From contig NZ_CP109598.1 of NCBI RefSeq assembly GCF_036327775.1, positions 6,212,001 through 6,276,000 on the forward strand: DNA of 64,000 nt. Reading direction: 5' to 3'. The translations under genes and the position numbers were made by a program. Source of the DNA: Streptomyces sp. NBC_01498. GTDB taxonomy: Bacteria; Actinomycetota; Actinomycetes; Streptomycetales; Streptomycetaceae. The notes beneath the pieces are model-generated. The model was not told the origin of the DNA and ran no database searches. It was given only the letters and a program-made list of their open reading frames with translations. Positions 30,554 through 39,897 of this stretch are shown here, piece by piece (position 1 is the first letter of the stretch; each line of letters opens with the position of its first letter).

Positions 30554-31927
30554 GAGCCCGACCTCTTTACCGCAGCCGCCGAAGACCGCCAGGAGAAGGA
30601 CCCGTCCAGCAGCCCGCTGGCGGTCCGGATGCGCCCCCGCGTCCTGGACGAGGTGGTCGGCCAGAGCCATCTGCTCAAGCCCGGCTCCCCGATGCGGCGG
30701 CTGGTCGAGCAGGCCGGCCGGGGCAACGGACCGGCGGGGCCGTCGTCGGTGCTGCTCTGGGGGCCGCCCGGCACGGGCAAGACGACACTGGCCTATGTGG
30801 TCTCCAAGGCGACCGACGCGCGCTTCGTGGAGCTCTCCGCGATCACCGCGGGCGTGAAAGAGGTCCGCGCCGTCATCGACGGGGCCCGCCGTGCCTCGGG
30901 CGGCTACGGCAAGGAGACCGTCCTCTTCCTGGACGAGATCCACCGCTTCAGCAAGGCCCAGCAGGACTCCCTGCTGCCCGCCGTCGAGAACCGCTGGATC
31001 ACCCTCATCGCGGCCACCACCGAGAATCCGTACTTCTCGGTCATCTCCCCGCTCCTCTCCCGCTCCCTGCTCCTCACGCTGGAGCCGCTCACCGACGACG
31101 ACCTGCGCGCCCTGCTGCGGCGCGCGCTCACCGAGGAGCGCGGGCTCGGCGGGGCGGTGACCCTGCCCGCCGACTCCGAGGCGCACCTGCTGCGGATCGC
31201 CGGGGGAGACGCCCGCCGGGCCCTGACCGCGCTGGAGGCGGCGGCCGGAGCCGCGCTCTCCAAGGGCGAGAAGGAGATCAGCCTCGGCACGGTGGAGGAG
31301 ACGGTCGACCGCGCGGCGGTGAAGTACGACCGCGAGGGCGACCAGCACTACGACGTGGCGAGCGCCCTCATCAAGTCGATCCGCGGCTCCGACGTCGACG
31401 CGGCCCTGCACTATCTGGCGCGGATGATCGAGGCGGGCGAGGACCCCCGGTTCATCGCCCGCCGGCTGATGATCTCGGCCAGCGAGGACATCGGCCTCGC
31501 CGACCCCACGGCTCTGCCCACCGCCGTCGCGGCGGCCCAGGCCGTGGCGATGATCGGTTTCCCGGAGGCGGCGCTCACCCTCAGCCAGGTCACCATCGCG
31601 CTCGCGCTGGCCCCCAAGTCCAACGCGGCGATGCTCGCGATCTCCGCCGCGCTGGAGGACGTGAAGAAGGGGCTGGCCGGTCCCGTACCGCCGCATCTGC
31701 GCGACGGCCACTACAAGGGTGCGGCCAAGCTCGGCCACGCGCAGGGGTACGTGTATCCGCACGACGTGCCGGGCGGGATCGCCGCCCAGCCGTACGCCCC
31801 CGAGGAGGTGCGGGGCCGGCGGTATTACGAACCGACCAGGTACGGCGCGGAGGCGCGCTACGCGGACGTGGCCGAGAAGGTCCGCGAGCGGCTGCGCGGC
31901 GACACCGCCCCGCCCTCCTCGAACTGA
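30551..31927 (+). CDS. rarA: Replication-associated recombination protein A (RarA/MgsA)
   Basis: A 458-residue AAA+ ATPase of the RarA/MgsA/WRNIP1 family that acts at stalled replication forks. Walker A is GPPGTGKTT (residues 71-79), Walker B is '[10 protein letters not shown]' (Asp128), and sensor 1 is 'ATTENPYF'. The C-terminal half has the family oligomerisation region ('SAMLAI...LEDVKKG' and '[16 protein letters not shown]'). The GTG at 30551 gives the usual N-terminus '[12 protein letters not shown]', like other Streptomyces members; an ATG 24 nt upstream is also open. Confidence 0.93.
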   Translation: MEPDLFTAAAEDRQEKDPSSSPLAVRMRPRVLDEVVGQSHLLKPGSPMRRLVEQAGRGNGPAGPSSVLLWGPPGTGKTTLAYVVSKATDARFVELSAITAGVKEVRAVIDGARRASGGYGKETVLFLDEIHRFSKAQQDSLLPAVENRWITLIAATTENPYFSVISPLLSRSLLLTLEPLTDDDLRALLRRALTEERGLGGAVTLPADSEAHLLRIAGGDARRALTALEAAAGAALSKGEKEISLGTVEETVDRAAVKYDREGDQHYDVASALIKSIRGSDVDAALHYLARMIEAGEDPRFIARRLMISASEDIGLADPTALPTAVAAAQAVAMIGFPEAALTLSQVTIALALAPKSNAAMLAISAALEDVKKGLAGPVPPHLRDGHYKGAAKLGHAQGYVYPHDVPGGIAAQPYAPEEVRGRRYYEPTRYGAEARYADVAEKVRERLRGDTAPPSSN

Positions 31928-31941
31928 GCGCGGTACGCGGC

Positions 31942-32745
31942 TCAGCCGCCGGCCGCCGCGGCGAAGAGGGCGTGCATGGCGCGGCGCAGTCCGGTCACGT
32001 CCCGCACCGGTTCGGGGAAGTCGAAGCGGGCGTCGAAGCAGTTGACGCCCGTGAAGCGGACCCGCAGCCCGAAGCGGTCGATGCCGACCGGCACGGCCGC
32101 CGTCCCGCCGGTCCGCCCGCCGAGGAGCGAGCGCAGCGTCCCCACCTCGGCGCTGTGCGCGGCGTGCAGATGCTGGACCAGTTCGGTCTCGTGCTCCGAG
32201 AGCGGGTCCGGTACGGCGGCGGCGAACGCGTCCGCCTCCACCGGCTCCGCGCCCCACAGGTCGTCCACGTACGCCTCGCCGACCTCCAGCCGCAGTGTCC
32301 GCCGACCGGGGTCGGCCCCGCCGGGTACACGTGTCAGCCAGCCGGAGACCCAGGCCCGGCCCCGGATACGGTGGGGCACCGAGACCGGTGCCACGTCCGT
32401 GACCTCCAGCACCACCGGCAGCTCGTCGGCCTGCGCGAACGTCGCCGCCCGTACGACGGGGGAGTCCGCGGCGAAGGTCAGCAGTACGTCACCGTCGGCG
32501 TCCACGGCCCGCGTGTCGGGCATCAACTGGTCGGGTCGCAGGGCGTCCAGGCCCGGGACGAGCAGCATTGCCGAGCATGTACTCTGTACGAGAGTTCGTG
32601 TGCGCTCGGCTGCTGACGGCATCCGGGCGATTTCAAGCCCGCTGGGACGCGGCTGGCCATGAGCTGATCGGACCTCCGTCGTATCGATGCCCTGCGCGTC
32701 GAGGCTGTCTGTGATGCGCGTGGTGTTCCCAGGGCGACGAGACAT
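31942..32745 (-). CDS. DUF2470 domain-containing protein, probable iron/heme-related
   Basis: A 267-residue cytoplasmic protein. The N-terminal two thirds ('LVQSTCSAMLLVPGL...VLLTFAADSPVVRA') resembles the split-barrel part of HugZ-like heme proteins, and the C-terminal 75 residues match DUF2470 ('HETELVQHLHAAHSAEV...NCFDARFDFPEPV'). Such proteins are linked to heme binding or degradation for iron use. A ribosome-binding site (TAAGGAGAT) precedes ATG. An iron box (32760-32778) lies just upstream, so transcription should be repressed by DmdR/IdeR when iron is sufficient. Heme binding itself is inferred. Confidence 0.82.
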   Translation of the reverse strand: MSRRPGNTTRITDSLDAQGIDTTEVRSAHGQPRPSGLEIARMPSAAERTRTLVQSTCSAMLLVPGLDALRPDQLMPDTRAVDADGDVLLTFAADSPVVRAATFAQADELPVVLEVTDVAPVSVPHRIRGRAWVSGWLTRVPGGADPGRRTLRLEVGEAYVDDLWGAEPVEADAFAAAVPDPLSEHETELVQHLHAAHSAEVGTLRSLLGGRTGGTAAVPVGIDRFGLRVRFTGVNCFDARFDFPEPVRDVTGLRRAMHALFAAAAGG

Positions 32746-32759
32746 GCGATCTCCTTAAG

Positions 32760-32778
32760 TAAGGTGAGCCTAACCTAA
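32760..32778. promoter_or_regulatory. Iron box (DmdR1/IdeR operator)
   Basis: TAAGGTGAGCCTAACCTAA matches the 19-bp palindromic iron box TTAGGTTAGCCTAACCTAA at 17 of 19 positions. It lies 15 nt before the divergent DUF2470 start and 24 nt before the rpsD start. Occupancy should block the DUF2470 promoter. Confidence 0.75.
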
Positions 32779-32801
32779 CCTACAACGGAGGTCTGGAGAA
32801 C

Positions 32802-33416
32802 GTGCCTAACCAGTCGCGTCCCAAGGTCAAGAAGTCTCGCGCGCTCGGTATCGCGCTGACGCCGAAGGCCGTGAAGTACTTCGAGGCCCGTCCCTACCCG
32901 CCGGGCGAGCACGGCCGCGGCCGCAAGCAGAACAGTGACTACAAGGTCCGTCTGCTGGAGAAGCAGCGTCTGCGCGCCCAGTACGACATCAGCGAGCGCC
33001 AGATGGCCCGCGCCTACGACCGCGCCCGCAAGGCCGGCGGCAAGACCGGCGAGGCCCTGGTCGTCGAGCTGGAGCGCCGTCTCGACGCCCTGGTCCTGCG
33101 TTCGGGCATCGCCCGCACCATCTACCAGGCCCGTCAGATGGTCGTCCACGGCCACATCGAGGTCAACGGCGGCAAGGTCGACAAGCCGTCGTTCCGCGTC
33201 CGTCCCGACGACGTCGTGATGGTCCGCGAGCGCAGCCGCGAGAAGGTCCCCTTCCAGGTCGCCCGTGAGGGTGGCTACGACACGGACGGCGAGACCCCGC
33301 GCTACCTCCAGGTCAACCTGAAGGCGCTGGCGTTCCGTCTGGACCGCGACCCGCTGCGCAAGGAAATCCCGGTCATCTGCGACGAGCAGCTCGTCGTCGA
33401 GTACTACGCCCGCTGA
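32802..33416 (+). CDS. rpsD: 30S ribosomal protein S4
   Basis: A 204-residue S4 protein, a primary 16S rRNA binder in the 5' domain and part of the mRNA entry channel. The S4 RNA-binding domain is '[32 protein letters not shown]' (about residues 85-117). The N-terminus '[20 protein letters not shown]' lacks the four-cysteine zinc motif, so it is the zinc-independent (C-minus) type, which is usual for Streptomyces. GTG start with GGAGG/TGGAG upstream. It stands alone rather than in the alpha operon. An inverted repeat spans its stop codon. Confidence 0.97.
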   Translation: MPNQSRPKVKKSRALGIALTPKAVKYFEARPYPPGEHGRGRKQNSDYKVRLLEKQRLRAQYDISERQMARAYDRARKAGGKTGEALVVELERRLDALVLRSGIARTIYQARQMVVHGHIEVNGGKVDKPSFRVRPDDVVMVRERSREKVPFQVAREGGYDTDGETPRYLQVNLKALAFRLDRDPLRKEIPVICDEQLVVEYYAR

Positions 33417-33441
33417 TCACCCGTTGATCCAGGCGTAGTAC
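33401..33441 (+). terminator. Hairpin spanning the rpsD stop codon
   Basis: GTACTACGCC (33401-33410, the last Tyr-Tyr-Ala codon region) is perfectly complementary to GGCGTAGTAC (33432-33441). The 21-nt loop contains the TGA stop. It could be a terminator or an RNA-stability element; no U-tract follows. Confidence 0.45.
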
Positions 33442-33661
33442 GCGCCGTGGCCCGCCGTTTCCCGCCCGTCAGGCCGGGGGAGCGGCGGGCTCTCGCGTTC
33501 GCGGGCCCGGGTGGGTCCGGTGCCTCCCCTTCCGGGGTCCGGGCGCGCCCACCCGACGGCGGTAATGCGGTACGGGGAGCCGCTCCCGGCGCGATACGCT
33601 CGACGGGCGACTTTCCCGGGCCGTGCCCGGATCTCCCGGATCCGGCGGGCCGACGACGACA

Positions 33662-33690
33662 GTGTTCCCCGCGACCGCGGGGATGGTCCC
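33662..33690 (+). repeat. Solitary CRISPR type I-E repeat-like sequence
   Basis: A 29-bp stretch begins GTGTTCCCCGCG and ends GCGGGGATGGTCCC, with the CCCCGC/GCGGGG palindrome around a GACC loop. Length, start, palindrome and ending fit actinobacterial type I-E CRISPR repeats. No second copy is seen at about 61 bp up or downstream, and there are no cas genes, so this is not an array. Confidence 0.5.
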
Positions 33691-33710
33691 GACGCAGAGA
33701 GCGGTGCACC

Positions 33711-34175
33711 GTGACCGGTGGAGAGGTTGCCGGAATCCTGGTGGCCGTCTTCTGGGCGGTGCTGGTCACCCTCCTCGCCGTGGTGCTGGTGAGGCTGGCC
33801 CAGACGCTCAGGGCGACCACCAAACTCGTCGCGGACGTGACCGAACAGGCCGTACCGCTGCTCGCGGACGCCTCGGCGACCGTTCGCGCGGCACAGACCC
33901 AGCTCGACCGGGTCGACGCCATCGCGACCGACGTCCAGGAGGTCACCTCCAACGCCTCGGCGCTCTCCACGACCGTGGCGTCGACCTTCGGCGGCCCCCT
34001 GGTGAAGGTCGCGGCCTTCGGCTACGGGGTGCGGCGCGCGATGAGCCGCAAGCCCGCCGCCGACCCGGCGCCCGCCGACCGCAGGACACCGGCACCGGCC
34101 GCGCGCGGCCGTCGTACGGTGATCGTGGGCAGGACCGTCCCGTCCGCCCGACGCAGCAGGAAGCAGAAGGGCTGA
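33711..34175 (+). CDS. DUF948 domain-containing membrane-anchored protein
   Basis: 154 residues from GTG 33711. A single N-terminal transmembrane helix ('VAGILVAVFWAVLVTLLAVVL') is followed by a helical segment typical of DUF948 ('LVADVTEQAVPLLADASATV...VDAIATDVQEVTSNASAL'). The basic, Ala/Pro/Arg-rich tail is probably cytoplasmic. Function is unknown. It is 8 nt ahead of the next small gene and upstream of alaS, ruvX and mltG, an arrangement kept in many actinobacteria. The leader contains a CRISPR-repeat-like hairpin. Confidence 0.82.
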   Translation: MTGGEVAGILVAVFWAVLVTLLAVVLVRLAQTLRATTKLVADVTEQAVPLLADASATVRAAQTQLDRVDAIATDVQEVTSNASALSTTVASTFGGPLVKVAAFGYGVRRAMSRKPAADPAPADRRTPAPAARGRRTVIVGRTVPSARRSRKQKG

Positions 34176-34182
34176 GGCAGCG

Positions 34183-34560
34183 ATGTTCCGCCGTACGTTC
34201 TGGTTCACCGCGGGCGCGGCGGCCGGTGTGTGGGCCACCACCAAGGTCCACACCAAGATCCGCCAGTTGACCCCCGAGAGCCTCGCCGCGCAGGCGGCCA
34301 ACAAGGCCGTCGACGCCGGACACCGGCTGCGGGAGTTCGCACTCGACGTCCGGGCCGGTATGGCCCAGCGCGAGTCCGAACTGGGCGAGGCACTGGGGCT
34401 CGACGCCCCCGGGGCTCCCCAACTCCCCGCCGGACGCCGCCTTCCGGCGGTCGAACCCCCGGCCGGGGGCCCGTACCCGGCACACCGTCACGACCAGCGT
34501 CACGACCGCACCGACCGATCCCACCCGCGCACACCGCACAACCGGAATGAGGACCACTGA
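34183..34560 (+). CDS. Small conserved protein (DUF6167-like), unknown function
   Basis: 125 residues with an N-terminal hydrophobic stretch ('[15 protein letters not shown]'), then a conserved helical part ('[41 protein letters not shown]'). The Pro/His/Arg-rich tail looks disordered. It begins 8 nt after the DUF948 gene, and its stop overlaps the alaS start (TGATG), so it is coupled to both. No enzyme motif is visible. It matches the small Streptomyces proteins annotated DUF6167. Confidence 0.8.
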   Translation: MFRRTFWFTAGAAAGVWATTKVHTKIRQLTPESLAAQAANKAVDAGHRLREFALDVRAGMAQRESELGEALGLDAPGAPQLPAGRRLPAVEPPAGGPYPAHRHDQRHDRTDRSHPRTPHNRNEDH

Positions 34561-37229
34561 TGGAGTCGGCCGAAATCCGCCGCCGCTGGCTGAGCTTCTT
34601 CGAGGAGCGCGGCCACACCGTCGTTCCCTCGGCGTCGCTCATCGCGGACGACCCGACTCTGCTTCTGGTCCCCGCGGGCATGGTGCCCTTCAAGCCGTAC
34701 TTCCTCGGTGAGGCCAAGCCGCCCGCCCCGCGTCTGGCCAGCGTCCAGAAGTGCGTCCGTACGCCGGACATCGAAGAGGTCGGCAAGACCACCCGGCACG
34801 GCACGTTCTTCCAGATGTGCGGCAACTTCTCCTTCGGTGACTACTTCAAGGAAGGCGTCATCCCGCTCGCCTGGGAGCTGCTCACCACCCCGGTGGCGAA
34901 CGGCGGTTACGGCCTGGACCCGGAGCGGCTGTGGGTCACGGTCTACCTGGACGACGACGAGGCCGCCTCGGTCTGGACCGACAAGGTCGGTTTCCCCGCC
35001 GAACGGCTCCAGCGCCTGGGCAAGAAGGAGAACTACTGGTCCATGGGCGTGCCCGGCCCCTGCGGACCCTGCTCGGAGATCTTCTACGACCGGGGCCCGG
35101 AGTTCGGCGAGGAGGGCGGCCCCGCCGTCAACGACGAGCGCTACGTGGAGATCTGGAACCTGGTCTTCATGCAGTACGAGCGCGGCGCCGGCGACGGCAA
35201 GGAGGACTTCGAGATCCTCGGAGACCTCCCGTCCAAGAACATCGACACCGGCCTCGGCCTCGAACGGCTCGCCATGGTGCTCCAGGGCGTGCACAACATG
35301 TTCGAGATCGACACGTCGATGGCCGTCATCGACAAGGCCACCGAACTGACCGGGGTCCGCTACGGCGCCGACGCCGCCTCCGACGTCTCGCTGCGCGTCG
35401 TCACCGACCACATGCGCACCTCCGCCATGCTCATCGGCGACGGCGTCACCCCCGGCAACGAGGGCCGCGGGTACGTGCTGCGCCGCATCCTGCGCCGTGC
35501 CGTCCGCAACATGCGCCTGCTCGGCGCCACCGGCCCGGTCGTCGCCGACCTGCTCGACGTGGTCATCCGGTCGATGGGCGAGCAGTACCCCGAACTGATC
35601 ACCGACCGAAGCCGCATCGAGACCGTCGCGCTCGCCGAGGAGGCCGCCTTCCTCAAGGCCATCAAGGGCGGCACCAACATCCTCGACACCGCCGTCACCG
35701 AGACGAAGGCCGCCGGCGGTTCGGTCCTCGCCGGCGACAAGGCGTTCCTGCTCCACGACACCTGGGGCTTCCCGATCGACCTCACCCTCGAAATGGCCGC
35801 CGAACAGGGACTGTCGGTGGACGAGGACGGCTTCCGGCGGCTCATGAAGGAGCAGCGGGACCGGGCCAAGGCCGACGCCAGGGCCAAGAAGACCGGCCAC
35901 GCCGACCTCTCCGCGTACCGCCGGGTCGCCGACACCTCCGGTGCCACCGAGTTCACCGGCTACACCGGCACCGAGAGCGAGTCGGTGATCGTCGGCCTGC
36001 TCGTCGACGGTGTGCCGTCGCCCGCCGCCACCGAGGGCGACGAGGTGGAGGTCGTCCTCGACCGCACCCCGTTCTACGCCGAGGGCGGCGGCCAGCTCGC
36101 CGACCAGGGCCGCATCAGGCTCGACACCGGCGCCGTCATCCAGGTCCGGGACGTCCAGCAGCCGGTCCCCGGTGTCTCCGTGCACAAGGGATCCGTGCAG
36201 GTCGGTGAAGTCACCGTCGGCGCCCCGGCGTTGGCCGCCATCGACACCCGCCGCCGACGGGCCATCGCCCGCGCCCACAGCGCCACCCACCTGACCCACC
36301 AGGCGCTGCGCGACGCCCTCGGCCCGACGGCCGCGCAGGCCGGCTCGGAGAACTCGCCGGGCCGCTTCCGCTTCGACTTCGGCTCGCCCGCCGCCGTACC
36401 CGGCACGGTGCTGACCGACGTCGAGCAGAAGATCAACGAGGTGCTGGCCCGGGAACTCGACGTCCAGGCCGAGGTCATGTCCATCGACGAGGCCAAGAAG
36501 CAGGGCGCCATCGCCGAGTTCGGCGAGAAGTACGGCGAGCGGGTGCGTGTCGTCACCATCGGCGACTTCTCCAAGGAGCTGTGCGGCGGCACGCACGTGG
36601 GCAACACCGCCCAGCTCGGGCTGGTCAAGCTGCTCGGCGAGTCCTCGATCGGCTCCGGGGTGCGCCGGATCGAGGCCCTGGTGGGCGTCGACGCCTACCA
36701 CTTCCTCGCCAAGGAGCACACGGTCGTCGCCCAGCTCCAGGAGCTGGTCAAGGGCCGCTCCGAGGAACTGCCGGAGCGGATCGCCGGCATGCTCGCCAAG
36801 CTGAAGGACGCCGAGAAGGAGATCGAGAAGTTCCGGGCGGAGAAGGTGCTGGCCGCCGCCGCCGGACTGGCCGGGGGTGCCAAGGACGTACGGGGTACGG
36901 CGCTGGTCACCGGTCAGGTGCCGGACGGCACGTCGGCCGACGACCTGCGCCGGCTGGTCCTCGACGTACGCGGCCGGATCACCGGCGGCCGGCCCGCCGT
37001 CGTCGCCCTGTTCACGACGGCGAACGGACGCCCGCTGACGGTCATCGCCACCAACGAGGCGGCCCGTGAGCGCGGTCTCAAGGCCGGTGACCTGGTCCGC
37101 GCCGCCGCCAAGGCCCTCGGGGGCGGCGGTGGCGGCAAGCCGGACGTCGCGCAGGGCGGCGGTCAGAACCCGGAGGCCGTCGGTGACGCCGTGGCCGCCG
37201 TCGAGCGCCTTGTCGCCGGGACGGCCTGA
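34560..37229 (+). CDS. alaS: Alanine--tRNA ligase
   Basis: An 889-residue class II synthetase with editing domain that charges tRNA-Ala and clears mischarged Ser or Gly. The catalytic domain starts '[20 protein letters not shown]' and includes '[18 protein letters not shown]'. The editing-site zinc ligands are all present: His573 and His577 in 'HSATHLTH', and Cys675 and His679 in 'CGGTHVG'. The C-terminal oligomerisation domain ends with a Gly-rich '[20 protein letters not shown]' stretch that resembles the DHHA1 tail. ATG 34560 overlaps the upstream stop. Confidence 0.97.
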   Translation: MESAEIRRRWLSFFEERGHTVVPSASLIADDPTLLLVPAGMVPFKPYFLGEAKPPAPRLASVQKCVRTPDIEEVGKTTRHGTFFQMCGNFSFGDYFKEGVIPLAWELLTTPVANGGYGLDPERLWVTVYLDDDEAASVWTDKVGFPAERLQRLGKKENYWSMGVPGPCGPCSEIFYDRGPEFGEEGGPAVNDERYVEIWNLVFMQYERGAGDGKEDFEILGDLPSKNIDTGLGLERLAMVLQGVHNMFEIDTSMAVIDKATELTGVRYGADAASDVSLRVVTDHMRTSAMLIGDGVTPGNEGRGYVLRRILRRAVRNMRLLGATGPVVADLLDVVIRSMGEQYPELITDRSRIETVALAEEAAFLKAIKGGTNILDTAVTETKAAGGSVLAGDKAFLLHDTWGFPIDLTLEMAAEQGLSVDEDGFRRLMKEQRDRAKADARAKKTGHADLSAYRRVADTSGATEFTGYTGTESESVIVGLLVDGVPSPAATEGDEVEVVLDRTPFYAEGGGQLADQGRIRLDTGAVIQVRDVQQPVPGVSVHKGSVQVGEVTVGAPALAAIDTRRRRAIARAHSATHLTHQALRDALGPTAAQAGSENSPGRFRFDFGSPAAVPGTVLTDVEQKINEVLARELDVQAEVMSIDEAKKQGAIAEFGEKYGERVRVVTIGDFSKELCGGTHVGNTAQLGLVKLLGESSIGSGVRRIEALVGVDAYHFLAKEHTVVAQLQELVKGRSEELPERIAGMLAKLKDAEKEIEKFRAEKVLAAAAGLAGGAKDVRGTALVTGQVPDGTSADDLRRLVLDVRGRITGGRPAVVALFTTANGRPLTVIATNEAARERGLKAGDLVRAAAKALGGGGGGKPDVAQGGGQNPEAVGDAVAAVERLVAGTA

Positions 37230-37266
37230 GCCCCGTGTCCGAGAACGTGGCGAAGGTCGTGGAGGC

Positions 37267-37743
37267 ATGACGGCGCTCGCGCGCCGGGGCCGCAGACTGG
37301 CCGTGGACGTCGGGGACGCCCGGATCGGGGTCGCCTCGTGCGACCCCGACGGGGTCCTCGCGACGCCGGTGGAGACCGTGCCGGGACGCGACGTCCCGGC
37401 CGCCCACCGGCGGCTCGCGCGGTTGGTGGAGGAGTACGAGCCGATCGAGGTCGTGGTCGGCCTGCCGCGCTCGCTGAGCGGCCGGGAAGGCCCGGCGGCG
37501 GTCAAGGTCCGGGCGTTCGCGGAGGAGATGGCCCGCCGGATCGCCCCGGTCCCGGTGCGGCTCGTGGATGAGAGAATGACCACGGTGACCGCCGGTCAGG
37601 GGCTGCGTGCCTCGGGTGTGACGGCCAGGAAGGGCCGGTCCGTCATCGACCAGGTGGCGGCTGTCATCATTCTCCAGAACGCGCTGGAGTCCGAGAGATC
37701 ATCGGGCGCACCGCCCGGTGAGGGCGTGCGCGTTCAGGACTGA
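37267..37743 (+). CDS. ruvX: Holliday junction resolvase-like pre-16S rRNA nuclease RuvX/YqgF
   Basis: A 158-residue RNase H-like protein. The family start 'LAVDVGDARIGVASCDPDG' supplies the first Asp; 'EVVVGLPRSLSGREG' and the late 'VRLVDERMTTVTA...VIDQVAAVIILQ' give the remaining acids. YqgF processes the 5' end of 16S rRNA in E. coli; a resolvase role has also been proposed. TGGAGG precedes ATG. It lies between alaS and mltG, as in Mycobacterium. Confidence 0.94.
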   Translation: MTALARRGRRLAVDVGDARIGVASCDPDGVLATPVETVPGRDVPAAHRRLARLVEEYEPIEVVVGLPRSLSGREGPAAVKVRAFAEEMARRIAPVPVRLVDERMTTVTAGQGLRASGVTARKGRSVIDQVAAVIILQNALESERSSGAPPGEGVRVQD

Positions 37744-37932
37744 CAGCCCGACCGGGCAATACCGGAACATACATGCGGTTATCCGTTTGCGCAGATGAGG
37801 GCCGTCTGGTCGCGATACGGTAACGTTCCGCGCGATGCGGCGGGATTCGAACAACTGCCGCACAGAGAGAGGCGTTACGGACACCGGGCCATTCGCGCCC
37901 GGCACCGGCCGCCTCGCGGCTCTAGGGGATCG

Positions 37933-39897
37933 ATGACTGACTATGGCCGGGGTCGAGGCCCTGAACCGTGGGACCCCGAGGACCCCCTGTACGGGGACCA
38001 GGGGTGGGGAGCGCAGCAGGCCGAGGACGGCCGGCCTCCTTACGACGCCCAGGCTCAGCAGCAGCAGCCGCAGCATCCCCAACAGCAGCAGTACGACCCG
38101 CAGTACGGCGGCGGTGGCTGGGAGACGGGACAGCAGCAGTACGTCCAGCAGCAGCCGCAACAACCCCAGCAGCCGCAGCACCCGCAACAGCAGCAGTACG
38201 ACCCGCAGTACGGCGGGGGCGGCTGGGACACGGGTCAGCAGCAGTACGTCCAGCAGCAGCCGCAACAGCAGCACCAACAGCCGCAGCAGCAGTACGACCA
38301 GCAGTACCCGGACCAGCAGCAGTACGACCAGCACTACCCCGACCAGGGGTACGGCAACCAGCAGCAGTACGCCGCGCGCCCCGACGACCCTTCGTACGGC
38401 GGCGGTTGGGACACCGGGCGGCAGGCGGCCGTGCCCGGGGGCACCCACCCGGGCGACCCCTACGCGGGCGGCCCCGCCGACGGTTACGCGGGCGGGAACC
38501 CCGACCCGTACAGCACCCCCCAGCAGCAGCAACAGCCGCCCGCCCGCCCCCAGGAGCGCCGCCGTCCCGCGCCGCCCGTGGCCGAGCCGGAGAGCGACTG
38601 GGACGGCCCGCAGCCCGAGGAGACGCACCCGTTCTTCACCGGTGCCGACGGGGGCGACGGGGACGACGACCGCCGTGAGCGGGGCGCCCGCGACGGCCGC
38701 AGGCGCCGTGAGCGCGACGACGAGCCCGACGAGCCGGAGTACGACGACGAGGACGAGAGCCGGCGCGGTGGCGGCGGCCGTGACCGCCGGGGCGCTTCGA
38801 AGAAGAAGCGGAGGGGCGGCAGCGCCTGTCTGGTGGCCTCCCTCGTCCTGGTCGCCGGGACGGCCGGCGGCGGGTACTACGCGTACCAGTTCTGGCAGGA
38901 GCGCTTCGGCCCGGCCCCGGACTTCGCGGGCGCCGGCGCCGGCGCCGTCCAGGTCGAGATCCCGCAGGGCGCGGGCCTCGCCGAGATGGGCGGGCTGCTC
39001 AGGGACGCCGGTGTGGTGAAGAGCGCGCAGGCGTTCATCGACGCGGCGGGCGAACACCCCAAGGGCGAGGCCATCCAGCCCGGCGTCTATCCGCTGAAGA
39101 AGGAGATGTCGGCGAAGGCCGCGGTCGAGTTGATGACCAATCCGGCCAACCTGAACTCGCTGACCATCCGCGAGGGAATCCGCGCCGTCCAGGTCTACGA
39201 ATTCATCGACGAGAAGCTGAAGGTCAAGCCGGGCACCACGGCCGCCGTCGCCAAGGAGGAGGCCGACAGTCTCGGTCTGCCCGAATGGGCCGACGACGGC
39301 GAGGACAGCGACCGGATAAAGGACCCGCTCGAAGGGTTCCTCTACCCCGCGCGCTACGAGATCGGTGAGAAGACCAAGCCCGAGGACATCCTCAAGAAGA
39401 TGGTCGCGCGGGCCAACCAGGAGTACGAGAAGCACGACCTGGAGGCGTCGGCAGAGGAACTGGGTCTCGACTCGCCCCTCGACGTCATCACCGTCGCCAG
39501 CCTCGTGCAGGCCGAGGGCATCACGCACGACGACTTCAAGAAGATGGCGGCCGTCGTCTACAACCGCCTCAAGCCGACGAACACCGACACCAACCAGAAG
39601 CTCGAATTCGACTCGACCTTCAACTATCTGAAGAACCAGAGCGAGATCGACATCTCCACCTCGGAGATCCGGAACTTCGACGACCGGTACAACACCTATT
39701 TCTACAAGGGTCTTCCGCCGGGTCCGATCGGAAATCCGGGCGCCGACGCGATCAACGCCACCATGGCCCCGGACACGGGCGCCTGGATGTTCTTCATCTC
39801 CATCGACGGCAAGACCACCCAATTCACCAAGACCCTGGCCGAGCACGAGAAGCTCGTCGCGGAGTTCAACGAACGACGGAAGAATGCCGACGACTAG
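37933..39897 (+). CDS. mltG: Endolytic murein transglycosylase MltG with long Gln-rich cytoplasmic region
   Basis: A 654-residue type II membrane protein. Residues 1 to about 290 are low complexity: Gln/Pro/Tyr-rich repeats (a 35-residue unit repeated, about 50-120), then Asp/Arg/Glu-rich. One transmembrane helix follows (about 295-318). The external part has a LysM-like segment and the YceG domain, with catalytic Glu528 in 'SLVQAEGITHDDF' and the family blocks 'LEGFLYPARYEI' and 'YNTYFYKGLPPGPIGNPG'. MltG cleaves nascent glycan strands and terminates their elongation. AGGGGA precedes ATG. Its 3' end overlaps aroE by 14 nt. Confidence 0.94.
   Translation: MTDYGRGRGPEPWDPEDPLYGDQGWGAQQAEDGRPPYDAQAQQQQPQHPQQQQYDPQYGGGGWETGQQQYVQQQPQQPQQPQHPQQQQYDPQYGGGGWDTGQQQYVQQQPQQQHQQPQQQYDQQYPDQQQYDQHYPDQGYGNQQQYAARPDDPSYGGGWDTGRQAAVPGGTHPGDPYAGGPADGYAGGNPDPYSTPQQQQQPPARPQERRRPAPPVAEPESDWDGPQPEETHPFFTGADGGDGDDDRRERGARDGRRRRERDDEPDEPEYDDEDESRRGGGGRDRRGASKKKRRGGSACLVASLVLVAGTAGGGYYAYQFWQERFGPAPDFAGAGAGAVQVEIPQGAGLAEMGGLLRDAGVVKSAQAFIDAAGEHPKGEAIQPGVYPLKKEMSAKAAVELMTNPANLNSLTIREGIRAVQVYEFIDEKLKVKPGTTAAVAKEEADSLGLPEWADDGEDSDRIKDPLEGFLYPARYEIGEKTKPEDILKKMVARANQEYEKHDLEASAEELGLDSPLDVITVASLVQAEGITHDDFKKMAAVVYNRLKPTNTDTNQKLEFDSTFNYLKNQSEIDISTSEIRNFDDRYNTYFYKGLPPGPIGNPGADAINATMAPDTGAWMFFISIDGKTTQFTKTLAEHEKLVAEFNERRKNADD

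Noticed and set aside
33662..33760. A CRISPR array upstream of the DUF948 gene
   Set aside because: Only one repeat-like copy is present and no cas genes occur; it is listed as a solitary element.
34500..37583. Open frame of about 1000 codons antisense to alaS
   Set aside because: Antisense shadow of alaS with no ribosome-binding site or motifs.
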